Shown piece after piece: positions 46,300 through 58,006 of a DNA stretch of 64,000 nt. The notes beneath the pieces are model-generated. The model saw only the letters and a list, made by a program, of their open reading frames with translations, had not been told where the DNA came from and ran no database searches. Source of the stretch: Rhyacophila brunnea. Lineage: Eukaryota > Arthropoda > Insecta > Trichoptera > Rhyacophilidae. The number at the start of each line of letters is the position of its first letter. The first letter of the stretch is position 1. Made by a program: the position numbers and the translations under genes. The stretch covers positions 112,783-176,782 of the forward strand of contig JAGYXB010000286.1 of the NCBI GenBank assembly GCA_022495005.1. Reading direction: 5' to 3'.

Positions 46300-47275
46300 T
46301 TTTTTTTTTTTTAATAATAACCATACCCTTGCTTTTTCGTACAAGGTGGTTGGGTGGGTTAGTTGCATTGATGTGGGGCTAATTAGGTGCCTCCATTTAT
46401 ATCTTTAATTTTCTTTATGGCCAGGATTAAATATTTTGTGCAGTGTTCTTGTGTTGTTCTATTGCTTAGTGCTTCGTGAGGCTTTTGGAGGTCAATTTCG
46501 TGATTATGTTGTCTACATCGAGTCCTGAGAGTCCATCGCTCCCTTTCTAGTATAGGGCAGTCGTTGATGACATGCCACACAGTTTGAGATGTGTTGCCGT
46601 CACATGGACAACAGTCGTCATCCCTCAATTTAAATCTTTTTAGATAAGCTCGCACCGATCCGTGGCCTGTTAGTATCTGTGTGAGTTCGTGTAATATTTT
46701 TAAGTTCCTGGCAAGAGTGATGGCACAGTTTATGTTTGGAATAAATTTCTGCGTTATTGATCCTGTGGCGGATGTTGTGTATCTGTGGTTCCATAGCTCT
46801 ATGGTATCTTCGTTTAGTTTTTGTTTTGCGTAACTCAGAGGGAAGTGTGTATAGGTTAAAGGTCTTTTGTCTGTTGTGGCTTGTTTAGCGTATTTATCAG
46901 CTTCCTCGTTTTCGGCTATCCCTGTGTGACTTCTTATCCAGAAGAATCTGGGGTTTGTTCCTATCATTCGAAGCTGTGTTGACAGTGTTAAAATGTCTCT
47001 TACAAGTGGGTGTGTCGATGATGGGTTTTGGAGAGCTACCAGACTGGATTGGCTATCTGAGAATATGTTTACATAGTCGTGTCTGTGGAACTTTAATCTT
47101 TTGAGTGTCCACTCGAGAGATTCTTTGATAGCAAATATTTCTGCTTGGAAAACAGTGCAGTAGCTTTCGAGCTTAAATTTTCGGGGGGTTATTAATGTTC
47201 CATTTTCGTAGGCTACAAAAGCTGCCCCTACTTTGTTATCGATTAGACTGCCATATGTGTAGATCTCCAATCCTG
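46300..47275 (-). mobile_element. RNase-H-bearing LINE 3' fragment
   Basis: On the minus strand the fragment starts inside an RNase H domain and ends with a poly(A) run (T run at 46300-46312 on the plus strand) followed by a TA-repeat. This is a typical 5'-truncated non-LTR insertion, about 0.97 kb. A clear target duplication was not found. Confidence 0.85.
46383..47270 (-). pseudogene. LINE RNase H and C-terminal zinc-knuckle region
   Basis: Open for about 295 codons from the truncation point. RNase H motifs: IYTYGS (normally TDGS; the first catalytic Asp is Tyr), FQAEIFAIKESL (Glu kept), FSDSQSSLVAL (Asp kept) and WIRSHTGIAENEEADKYAK (last Asp kept). It is followed by CPCDGNTSQTVWHVINDCP, a Cys-His arrangement found at the ends of I/R1-type LINE proteins. 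The domain would process RNA during insertion; here the RT and endonuclease are missing and a catalytic residue is lost. Confidence 0.85.
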
Positions 47276-47859
47276 TGATGTGGTATTTTGTGACGGTCAG
47301 GGGCGCGTTTTATTCGTATCTTCTCTATACAAGTTTGCCAAAACTTGAGGGGAGGTACCAGCCGTGGATCGAAATACCTACCGGTCGATACCTATCGGTG
47401 AATACCTACTGTCACTCTGACAGATCGCGACGGGAAGTGTCAGTCAGCGACTTAGACTTTTCTCGAGTTTTAACTTTTTGTTTACTGGACCCGGTTTCCA
47501 ACCTTTTTACTGCAGTGCCCTGCGCCCGCGTAATCTCGTCTATAATAAATATAGCGTTAATAGTAAATAAATAGTTCTTAAATAATAAATAATTGGTGTG
47601 TCAATTATAATAATTAATTAATAAATAATAAATTAGAACTTTATAATATTCTGTGAATTTTGGTTTCGGACATTATTGGAATTGAACTTTTGTAACATTT
47701 TGGTGATTTCGGGAATTAATAAAATAGAATTAATATAGTGAATATTGGTTTTAATTGACTATAATACTGTGACTACCTGCTCTTCCGATATTGAATGTAC
47801 CTCCACTCCTGGCATTGAGCTAGCTGAGGATTCGGAGGCCTACACCAGTCACAAAACAT
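47276..47859. other. Locus B intron, no gene recognised
   Basis: Includes a GC-richer piece at about 47280-47530 with no identified family (the 99-codon ORF there lacks motifs) and an AT-rich stretch to 47760. The host sequence at 47852-47859 is the target of the next MITE. Confidence 0.4.
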
Positions 47860-48105
47860 CAATGACATTAATATATGGACGAAGCATCTGGAAAAAAAAT
47901 AGCTCACTTTTTTGTCGGGTCTGCCGAATGGCATAATCTGTTCTAACGCCATTACAATAAAGGTGATATTGCTATAAATTCCCGATGCGTGATATCGCAT
48001 AATGGAAATTGCGTGACGTCTACCTATACATGTGCGAATGTCGCTATGCGCGTATTTACTTGCTAGCTACTGTATTGAGTGCGTTGACCATTAATAATGT
48101 CATTG
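47860..48105. mobile_element. hAT-type MITE, family M1, copy 2
   Basis: 246 bp with ends CAATGACATTAATAT and ATTAATAATGTCATTG, flanked by the perfect 8-bp duplication CAAAACAT (47852-47859 and 48106-48113). Closely related to the copies at 20460 and 50181. Confidence 0.9.
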
Positions 48106-48327
48106 CAAAACATCAATCGAACTATATTACACAACAGTAAAACTAAATAGATAAAAAATATTTCGTACCACTGGTGCAGAAGTATGTCCCCAAAAAACTA
48201 AACATTTCCTGCATCAAAAGAAAAACAAAATCGTTGTTGGCATTCCTGGCAAACAACGATATATCGTTGCGTAGCTAATTGGACTTTACACGTCATATAT
48301 TAATTTATACAATGTATTGACTTTCAG

Positions 48328-48471
48328 AATCCTGCAAATAACCTGGACAATATAAAATTTGAGACTGATTTTCAACAAGTTGACATCAAAGATGAGTTTC
48401 CAATGCGATCAGTCAATTCTGAGGACCTTCAAGCATGTAGCTCTTATGTGGAATTGACGACAGATAATCAG
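48328..48471 (+). CDS. Locus B middle exon 1, 48 codons
   Basis: Acceptor GACTTTCAG, donor GTATAT after CAG; phase 0 at both ends. It encodes 48 residues with IKFETDFQQVDIKDEF and ends CSSYVELTTDNQ, a diverged form of the CSYSE...VNQ box. It belongs to the same repeated module as exons 2-4 of locus A. No domain recognised. Open frame and intact splice sites suggest it is still usable. Confidence 0.63.
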
Positions 48472-48589
48472 GTATATTTTATTTTAATATTGATGCAATT
48501 AATCTATGGCAGACATTCCCAATCGGTGGGTTGCAGAATAAGTAGGTAAGGAAAAGAAGACATCCGCCCTATCTAGATTCAGGCATTTC

Positions 48590-49090
48590 TTTCTTTGTTT
48601 AACGTACCCACCGCCATCTTTAGATTAATAAAGCCTGAGCATAACTTTTTGCACAAGCAACGAATGGTCCACTGCCATACTATTTATTGATAACGTACTT
48701 GCAAGCAGAGTTTGGTATTATATAATGACTAAAGAGTATAATAATAAGTCATTAGTTATTGTCGTTTAGAATCGACTGTCATATTGACAAACGTCCTAGC
48801 GTATTATGCTATTATACACAGAAGAAGTATACTTACTTTGATCGTCACTTCCAATTATTAATAACACTGTAACACATAACCACTAAATCAGATGAACTCC
48901 AAGGTCTCCAAGATACGTTAAAATAATCTGAAAGAAAACTGAAACTAAGAATACTCCGACAAGTGAATACGACAGACGCGTCAGTATGAGCACTCTATAG
49001 ACAATGACAGATAATCCATAGACAACGGGAGGGGCGAAAAGTAGGATTAGTCGTGTAATGTATCGGCTTCCTTCTTCAATGGGCAATGAC
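48590..49090 (-). repeat. 0.5-kb repeat shared with locus A intron (inverted)
   Basis: Reverse complement matches 16380-16910 (ACTGACGCGTCTG, CTCCCGTTGTC, GCTTTATTAATCTAAAGATGG). Non-coding. Confidence 0.65.
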
Positions 49091-49368
49091 GTATCTCAAC
49101 CCTGTTTCAAAACGTCAATTTTTCATTTTAAATGGGTGGGAATTTTTCGTAAAAATTTTTGGTCAAAATTCACATCAACAAAAATAATTCAAACATTCAG
49201 AAAATATTTTTAATATAATAAACTAAATAATACCAAGCAAATTAATTTATAATAAGCAAATAACGCATACTAGTGCACGCCAACTGAGGTATTGATAAGT
49301 TCCTCCTGGGATACTCACCACAACATTGAAGGCAGTTATGCAATGGTATACGCCTGCAGAACGGGTAA

Positions 49369-49526
49369 GAGCGAAACCATGCGGGCGCTGTGTCGCGAGA
49401 CCGCTGTATTCCAACTGCGAGTGAGAGTGAGTACGCAACAGCGGTGCGTTCTCACTTCCGCTCGCAGTCGGAATACAGCGGTATCACAGACGCAGTGCGT
49501 ACGCAGCGCCCATGTGGTTTCGCTCT
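49369..49526. mobile_element. GC-rich fold-back MITE
   Basis: Begins AGAGCGAAACCATGCGGGCGCTG and ends with the complement CAGCGCCCATGTGGTTTCGCTCT. The arms continue to match inward through ACCGCTGTATTCC, so the 158-bp block folds almost entirely on itself. GC content is far above its surroundings. No target duplication was evident, and the ORFs across it on both strands are artefacts of the palindrome. Confidence 0.7.
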
Positions 49527-49800
49527 AAAAAGACATGTCGGGTTAATGAAAAAAATGTGTGCGCTAGTAAAATTTCACCTGCGCATATGCATATTCAGGG
49601 TTAAATTGGTCCCCTATAGTTACTTAACAGGTACGTAGTTAAACCAACAATCCAACAGCATACGGCTGCAGATTCTCAGCAATGCTATTTTACTTCGTGG
49701 TCGGAATTACCCCACCGGATTCGTTTTACGCACACTATATACTATAGTCAAGAATATATGATATGCTTTTTAATTTATAAAATTATTGTATTTTTTTTAG

Positions 49801-49953
49801 ATCTCTTCTAACTACCATACCAGTATAATATCGGAGACTAATTTCGAGCGGGATTACTCAGAGAATGAGATGGTTCAAGAGCATGTAGAGCAAAGCAATT
49901 ATGGTTACCCTCAACCTGGTTGCTCATATTCCGAATGCAACCCTGTAAATCAG
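49801..49953 (+). CDS. Locus B middle exon 2, 51 codons
   Basis: Acceptor TTTTTTTTAG, donor GTACCT after CAG; phase 0. It encodes 51 residues: IISETNFERDYSENEMVQEHVEQ, then QPGCSYSECNPVNQ. It is the direct counterpart of locus A exon 4, with the same length, ending and core. The next exon of this gene is the finger exon at 63628, 13.7 kb downstream beyond several insertions. Confidence 0.68.
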
Positions 49954-50180
49954 GTACCTATTAATACCTTTACGAACTCACTGTGCATACGGAGTCCTTC
50001 ATTTCTGGTACTTCGATGTATGGTGAGAGACATACGGAGAATTGGCATCACATTATATTGACAAAAGTATTAAATTGATAGCACAGATTTTTATTTTATA
50101 AATCCGCGCAGAATTATGTTTTATTACACTAAAACATGGACAACTATTGGTCTTCTTACAAATTCATTTAAAGGGGTCTT

Positions 50181-50534
50181 CAATGACATTAATATGGACG
50201 AATCATCTGGAAAAGAAAATGACTCACTTTATTGTCGGGTCTGCCGAATGGCATAATCTGTTCTAACGCCATTACAATAAAGGTGATATTGATATAAATT
50301 CCTGATGCTTTTTGTTGGGTCTGCCGAATGGTTCGGTTCGAACGGGTTCGCTCAAATGAACATTGACATTAGAAACACTGCTCTAACGCCATTACAATAA
50401 AGGTCATATTGCTATAAATTCCTGATGCGTGATATCGCATAATGAAATTGCGTGACGTCTACCTATACATGCGAATGCGCGAATTTACTTGCTAGCTACT
50501 GTATTGAGTGCGTCGTCCATTATTAATGTCATTG
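50181..50534. mobile_element. hAT-type MITE, family M1, copy 3 with internal duplication
   Basis: Ends as in copies 1 and 2, flanked by the perfect 8-bp duplication GGGGTCTT (50173-50180 and 50535-50542). At 354 bp it is about 110 bp longer. The internal stretch GGGTCTGCCGAATGG...CCATTACAATAAAGG...ATAAATTCCTGATGC appears twice, separated by about 50 bp (near 50337-50385) of sequence absent from the others. Confidence 0.9.
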
Positions 50535-50542
50535 GGGGTCTT

Positions 50543-52640
50543 AGATTAAGCGCCGTACTGACGTTATTTTTATTTAACTCTAGGTAGTGACGTTCACCCC
50601 GGTCCTGGAATAGTCTCAAAGGTACTTTATCTTCAACCGGTCCTGCCCTCGGACCGATTAAGAACCTTTGTTTGGCTAGCTCGATACTATTCGGGGAGAG
50701 GGTGATCAACTAAAGTTCTTGATTGACACTTTTAGAATACACTTGATCATTATTATTTAACTTTATATTATTTAGAACCACTACTTAGCGATAGGTTAGT
50801 GCCTAGATCATTAATTATCTGATTGTCTTTCAAATCGAACTTATTTTCGTAAATATTTACGTAAACGTCAAAGACAGCTGACTATCTGTCACTTTCCTTA
50901 GTATTAGAAGTTTTTCATAAAATGTTTCGTTGATTGTTTTTCAAAAATAAAAATAAAAACTCCTTTTGGTAATTCAGTTCAAATTATTTATTAAATTATT
51001 CTCGATAAATAAATTTAACTTCTTTTTAATTAATTATAATCGACAATTATACACTTTAGTTTAATTTCAAATAATTGCATAATTATTTTATAAATCTTAT
51101 TTAAATTAATTATTAAATAAAGTTAATTAATTATAATTATTTTATATTTAATTAATGTACGATTACACACTTATAACTATGAGTCGCCGGCCGCAAACTT
51201 TAAGGAGCTATGCTCTTTCAAAAAAAAAATATATCGCGGAAATAACTTCACTAACGATGATACGACGCAGTATTATTTACGTTATCGATGAACAACTTGA
51301 ATCGCACACGTCATCCGCCGTGACGTCAGACTACGACACGACCGAAATACCTCCCGAATGAATATCGGAGAAATATCTAAAACTAAGCGAATTCGGATCG
51401 CCTCCGGGCACAACCTTCCGGGAATACTGAAAAACCGACGACTGAAGGTACATGAAATGCAGGACGTTATATAGGCTCACAGCGGGAAAAACCCGAGATT
51501 TTGACGTCATTCGAAATATGGACCAATGGGAGATCGTTCTACCTCCTCCACAGAGTTAATGGCCAAAGTTTTGGACCAATCATAGAAAAGCCGTTTATTT
51601 CCCGGCTTTTCCGGAAAATTATGATCATTCAGTAGAGTAAAAATATATAATTAGTTAATACCTATAGGCGGTACAAGTTTGATAACAATCGTGTAAGTCC
51701 TTATAGTGCTTTCGACACAAATTGTCCAAATATCTGTTAGTTCGTTTATCGAGCTAACGGAAAGGAAAAATGAAAATATTTTCGCTAAAAATAATACGTA
51801 ACAAAGACGTGAGTCATTAAAATCACCGTCCAAGAGCGTGGATATAATAAGACTGGCAGAAATCGCAGTTGTTCGTTTCTTTTATGCAGAACTTTTGCGG
51901 GCTAATTACAGACAGCCTGAAGGGGTTACGATTAAAATTTATTCAATTATATTTATAGAACACTCCAACTTAAAGGTATAACATTAGTTTCAATCTAAAT
52001 TTCTATGACAAGTCTTCATTTATTGAGTTTGAAAATTACCTATTTCGGGTAATTTAATATTGATCTGTCAGGGTTAATTGACAGATCTAAAGAATAATTT
52101 TTATTTGTAAATTGGGAGAGCAACCGAGTCCTTAGACTTATATTATCAGAATTTCCATTTTCGAAATTCCTTTATTTAACTTTTACAAAAGTAGGTACTT
52201 AAATTGGTACCCTTTTTATTACAATTCGAAATATTAATTTATTATTTAAATTGAGTGTGTGTAATCAGTACTTACAAAACGTAATCATTAGATTTTAATT
52301 ACGACAATATTTGATATCATAATTTATTTATTTAAGGTATTCGACTTTGGCCGCGGCGAAAACATCGCGGCTAAATTTGGAAAAATAAAATTTATTTTTA
52401 TATAATTCAAAATCAGATTAAATACAAATAGACATTTATTTACAATGTTTAGCAAATGATATCCCATAAGTCGTTTACAATTTATCATCTATTTTTAACC
52501 TTAATTCTATACATTTCAATTACTTACATTTCACCTTATAAGACCATTTGGTCCCCTTGAAAGAAAATTCATCCGTAGTTCATTCTGAGGGGCTATAAGT
52601 CGCTCAGATTGTACTATGGGACTCAATACACAATCAGTAT
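50543..52640. other. Unassigned repeat-like region
   Basis: No gene recognised. It includes an AT-rich part at about 50930-51150. Scattered similarity to 29.2-31.3 kb is strongest at the right end, where CAGATTGTACTATGGGACT (52607-52625) matches AGATTGAACTATGGGACT (31279-31296). It could be a pair of old, diverged elements. Confidence 0.35.
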
Positions 52641-52689
52641 AGCTTTGTTTAGAGATAGGGCACGTATTTTCAAGTAAAATCGACATTTA

Positions 52690-55600
52690 AGCCTTGAATT
52701 CACTAGGGGACAAATCGTGCAACATGACGCACAACATGTACGTCGATGTTTCGGGAATGAAGCCGCGGAACATTTTTCTTGTTCAAAATACGTACACACT
52801 ACGCAACGTCGCAGAATATGTTGCACTTGTCGCAGAAATGCGATACCCGCCAAACTGACTCTTATTGCAATATCATTAGAGCACATTTTTGTCTTTCAGG
52901 CCTTGTCATGTGATGGTGTCTAGACAATTTTTATTATTCTTTTTACCGACAAGCCGTTGGAGCCAGTGGCACTTCACCTTTTTAAATGTATATATTGTAA
53001 TATATTTAATGAAATTGAGAACCTGCACAGAGTTGTTTGGATTATAACCAGAAGATATTATTGTATGATCTTTTTGTAGAATACCCACTCCATTATAATG
53101 CTCGCAAATAAGTTATACAATTGTTTGTAAACTTATATCAGTTCACAAATGCACGTTTCAAACATTTGAAACTCTTCGCACGTCCTGAACTGCAAACATT
53201 GTCATCAATTTAAATGTAGTCTGGGCAGTCCATATCATACAAATGTGCGAGATTTAATCAAAACAACATTCGCCGAAACCACACGGCGTTACTTTTAGTG
53301 AAACAAAATATTTGTAAACACGTCCACACGTGCGTTTTCATACGTTTTCCATCCGTCAGAAATACAAAAAACGTGCACATTTGTTTAAAATACTTAGTAT
53401 ATTTTTTTTTATACAAATATTTGCAAACAATTGATATGCAACTTTAAAACAGTGTTTAAAATGTTTATTTATTTACGAGGAGACTTATCTTGATTTGGGA
53501 CTTGGCATAACACTTGATGGCGATTCCACAACGTTTCAAGTGTAAGTAAATTTACATGATGTATGCCTGTTGAAAGATCTTGACTACGCCTACGTAAACG
53601 AGTGTAAATTTATAAACTGTTCATTGTATTATAGGTACACGCGAAGTTAAATAACGAAAATATTATGCAATTCAACATAAATAATACGTAGCCCGACAAA
53701 TGTCGACACTCGACAATATGTAAAAATTCCGTATTTCACAAAAACAGTGAATTTTCAACATAAAAAATGAACGTTTAAAAAATGCTGAACTACTAAAAAA
53801 CCAATAATCGAAAACTTTTAAATGTTTAGTAACGCACAACCGCATTTTTTTTAAATATTAATTATAATATTATATACATCCACGTATTAAAAAAATATGA
53901 TAAAAGTTTATTATATATTATTTTTTTCAGATATTCCATGATATTAAACATATTAAAAGGTTTCAAAGCACTGATCGGGTATGTGATTTTGAAAAAAAAA
54001 ACACCAAGCAGTAGGTAGGCGCCGTAATAACATATAATATGACGTAAGCTATTGTTGAGTCGAGCTGCGAAGCTGGAATGTATTATTTATGGCGACAAAA
54101 TAAATTTGTCGTAAATATAATAATATTTAATTACGATATTCAAAATTAGTATTTTGGATGTGCTATGCTATACCTACCAATATACATTTTTTTATATCGT
54201 ACATAGTACGCGGACCACATATTGCCACATTATATAGATTATATTAAGAAACTCGGTTATCTTCGAGGAATGGTTATCATCCATTCGCCGAATTCATTGG
54301 AACCTTGCTGTATTACATGTTTTACCTTGTTCATAAATATATAAGTTATTAGCAGTCAATTATTTTTCGTTTTATTTCTCTCGGAATAAATAATGTTTTC
54401 GGAGATGTGAACGAACGACATCTATTTTTAATTTACCACCAATTTCACCCGATATTTGAAAACGGGTCTCAAACTAACATTTTATTTTGTTGTTATTCAA
54501 GAAAATATTTAAAAGTTTTAATACCTTGGTCCTTGATATTATCGACACTTGCAAGTATCGATATAGTTACCAAGCAATAAGCATCTATATTCTATACCTG
54601 ATGATATGGTGTCTTTCTTATGTTAGATGACGTCCCTATTATGTATGTATGTATTGTATGTACATATTTAAAAAAGTGAGGTAGTATTTAACAGACACTG
54701 TACGAAATATTGAAGTTAATATTAACGAGAAATGGTTGTTAGCCATTCGCCTAATCTACTAGATTCTTGCACTTGATCAAACATTGAAAAAACACAATGC
54801 TAACTAGGCTATGGTGGGTGCCATATATAAATATATGGGTAGGTATCTATATAAGAATGGAAATTACCATTTCCACCCCTACGCATATGGGCTTTCACAG
54901 AGGTGTAATTATATAGACAGTTTATAACAGATATATATCAGTTTTTAAGAGGAATGGTTAGCCATTCACCCATCTCATTCTGTTAAACGGTAAAGCTGAG
55001 TTGTGTAGGTAACGTCGTCATTACCATAGTAAGCTTATGAAAATTGGTGTTTTAATTTTTTTGTTTTACGGAGATAAAAATAACATCGCAAGTTATTGCA
55101 ATCCAAATAATTATAGGTACCTACCTAAAGATGGTGTTATCACTCTGAAATGAATAAAGAAGTTAGACTTGCACTCGAGTATCACGGAGTTATGTTGATC
55201 ACTATATTTTTTTTGAATAATATTATTTATCAAGTAAATATTTTTATGTTCTAAAATTAAAAATAGTAAATTTTATAAATATCAAATTCAATAATGGATA
55301 AGTATGTTAATTTTCGAATATACAGATCGATAATATTTTCTTTATTAACAAATATGAATCAAAATAATTCATAAAAAATCGAAATAAAAATAAACGTTTT
55401 TTTGTATTGATTTTCTTTCTCGGCAACAAAAATAATATAAATAACATAATTATTTTTCATCGTTAGAGTTTCGATATATTTTAATATTGTTATTAAATTA
55501 ATTTTATTATTTCACTTTTTGTGTTATCACGCAGTTTGGACCATACCATCGCACTTGCCAATTCCTACGCACGAATGACGATGGGTTGCCCCCTTGCGCT

Positions 55601-55920
55601 CGCTCGTGGAGCGTTCATATGCAACATGTCGCGGATCACGTAGAAAAGCCTCGCTATGTTGCGTACAACGTACGGAACAGTTTGCAACGTTGGGGCAGCT
55701 CGTAGACTCAATGCTGCGCGCCATGTTGCGAGACATTTTGTCCCCTAGTGAGTACAAGGCACAAGCGAAGCAACATCGTGTAACATGTCTCGCGTCACGT
55801 AGAAAAGCCGCATATGTTGCGTGCAACGATGGGCGACAGAGCGCAACGTTGCGCCGGCACGTAGACTCAATGTTGTGCGTCATGTTGCGATACATTTTGT
55901 CCCCTAGTGAATTCAAGGCT
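52690..55920. mobile_element. 3.2-kb TIR element, TTA target (PIF/Harbinger-like?)
   Basis: The left end starts AGCCTTGAATTC, followed by ACTAGGGGACAAA. The right end is the exact complement for about 25 bp, with further matches inward (AACATGACGCACAACAT). TTA lies on both sides (52687-52689 and 55921-55923). A 3-bp TTA target is typical of PIF/Harbinger elements, but no transposase remains, so the superfamily is uncertain. The interior is AT-rich and largely unique. Confidence 0.6.
55621..55920. repeat. Tandem duplication near the right end of the TIR element
   Basis: Two diverged units (from 55621 and 55781, period about 160 bp) share ACGTAGAAAAGCC, GTAGACTCAATG and GACATTTTGTCCCCTAGTGA. 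Only the second carries the true right terminus. The overlapping ORFs on both strands (122 and 129 codons) arise from this GC-rich duplication and are not credible genes. Confidence 0.7.
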
Positions 55921-55923
55921 TTA

Positions 55924-57811
55924 AGGTCGGATCGAAAAGTTGTGACGTCACTAATTTATTAAGGAAAAATGCCAGCTGATGGCCTACATTTTGGGGCCGT
56001 GTCAGTAGGGGCTTCGATTTCACGTTACACTGTATCACTGAGGGATTGAATAACTTTTGTTGGGTTTCGCTATCCACTTGGTATTAGGTTAGGATAACTT
56101 TTGTTCGATTAATTTTTAACACAAGGACACTAAACTGAAACGAGTATTGCGCTGTCCCAGGCGTCTGCCACGCCGCGGGGCGGACGGGAGGTTGTTTATG
56201 TCGACTTGGCTACCGTATCGGTACTAACCGTGTTCCTTAAATTTTTCGAAAGCGCACGATAAGGGGGGCAATATGAGAGAGGTGCGGGGGTTACTTGTTA
56301 AAGTTTCGAAACCTTAACTGTAGATTTGGCCCGGTGCCTCCCAGGTCGGATGACCGTTCCAAGAAAGGCGGTCCGGTACCCATTTCTCGGTTTCAAGGCA
56401 CACGGGAATGCGCGTTTGTTTTTGGCAGATATCCTTTGTTAGGCAGGGCTTCTCAACTTTTGTCAGGGGTATGTTAATATTGAGATAAAATGTTTGATAT
56501 CGACTGTGGAAAGGCAAAAGGAGTTAATCCACACTAATCAAATTTTACAGGAGGCATAAAAAAGGTTTTGATAATGATTTTGGGCCAAAGTCTAAATATA
56601 AAATAGACACAAACTTGAAGTGCATGATGATTATTAATTTGGTGTTTTTTTCCCCAATCTATAACTAAATAATGAAGTTATTGAAGAAAAACTAATAAAA
56701 ATGAGGGTTTAGTCATTTTACCTGACAAAAAATTAGGTAGGTATTAACATATTTGGAGTTAGACACGTACATTTTACTTGCGATTTATGTTATTACTATA
56801 ATATATTAACATAAAACAGTGCATACTAATGATATTAGTCTATTACAATGATATTAATCGTAAATTAAAGCGAATTGAAAACAATTTAAATTGAAAAGTA
56901 TTTTTGGCACATCACATAACCTATAAATCGCATGGCGGTGTTTTAAGTGAATTAGCAAATATTGTATTACTTTTCTCAGATATTATGAAATCATCAAATG
57001 AATTAATCGATAATCGACAATTAAAACGTAATATAAGTTGTAACAGGCCGTTTCATACCGATATAGATAGAATTTACAATAGCTCTTCTCGTGTGTGATA
57101 TAAAAACTTCAAGATGTAATTTTAAACACTAACAGTTCTTGTCAGGATTATTTGTTGCGTCCATATTAACACCACACTTTTCAAGAATCATTTTGCTTCG
57201 TTCTATTGCCATTTTCACTCAATGTTTAAACTTTAAATGATTTTTTTATGACCGACCGAGAAATGTACGTGGCTTAAGTCTTCCTTCTGGTTCATAACTT
57301 ACCCGGTCGGCCGGCAGAGTTTAGTAAAAACAACCATTATTTTCATACATTTGCAACGTAAGATGCATAACGTCTTTTTCCTTTCCGTAAAAGATTACTT
57401 GACCGACTAATAATGTCATTGATGTGGGATAAATCCTTTTACCTGGACGCAAATTTCTAACGCCCTTCTTTTTTAAAAATTAAAAGCTAAACTTTGATAA
57501 TAATTTGGCATTTTGCAGCTTACATCCTTTAGGCAGAATGTTTCGAATCGATTGAATTCAATAAAACCTATTTTGCAAAAAGTGAGGGTTAAATCCTTTT
57601 GCCTTTCCACAGTCGATATGATATTGGAAACATTATTTTGTTGGGTATATTTGGTAATATTATATAATAATCTATTTATTTTAAATCTATATTCGATTAA
57701 TATAATGGTGATGCTCCAAACATGTCATTATATAAACCTCCTCCTGATATCAAATTGATTCTTAATGGTCAGTTTCCAAACAGGAATATAGTGTATATCT
57801 TAGATAATTTG
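55924..57811. other. No gene recognised; long inverted repeat pair
   Basis: Contains an inverted repeat of about 35 bp: GATATCGACTGTGGAAAGGC... (56496-56530) and its near-complement (57586-57621). Close to its left side is CAGGGCTTCTCAACTTTTG (56445-56463), which resembles a hAT terminus. The short ORFs lack motifs. Confidence 0.4.
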
Positions 57812-58006
57812 GCGGCCCTCATGGTGCAGTGCGTAAGGCGCTGGCCTTCCGTTCCGGAGTTCTGGGTTTGATTCCCGGTGAGGTCAAAACATATTTACAT
57901 AATCCAATATGTAAATTCCTCAAGCCTCGGAGTTTTACCACTATTATTGAGCTTCACGGCCTGTTGTGGTGTTTAATAAAGAAACTTATTATTAAAAAAA
58001 AAAAAA
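57812..58006 (+). repeat. tRNA-derived SINE with poly(A) tail
   Basis: A box TGGTGCAGTGCGTAAGGCG (57822-57840), B box GGTTTGATTCC (57865-57875), an unrelated body, AATAAAG and a poly(A) run ending at 58006. The region lacks a full cloverleaf. The B box has T in place of the usual C. No target duplication was found. Confidence 0.75.

Noticed and set aside
55527..55962. ORFs of 129 and 122 codons on opposite strands
   Set aside because: They overlap antisense across a GC-rich tandem duplication at the end of a TIR element; no protein family fits.
57410..57425. AATAATGTCATTG near 57412 as a fourth M1 MITE
   Set aside because: Only the last 13 bases of the element match and nothing of its body is present; probably coincidence.
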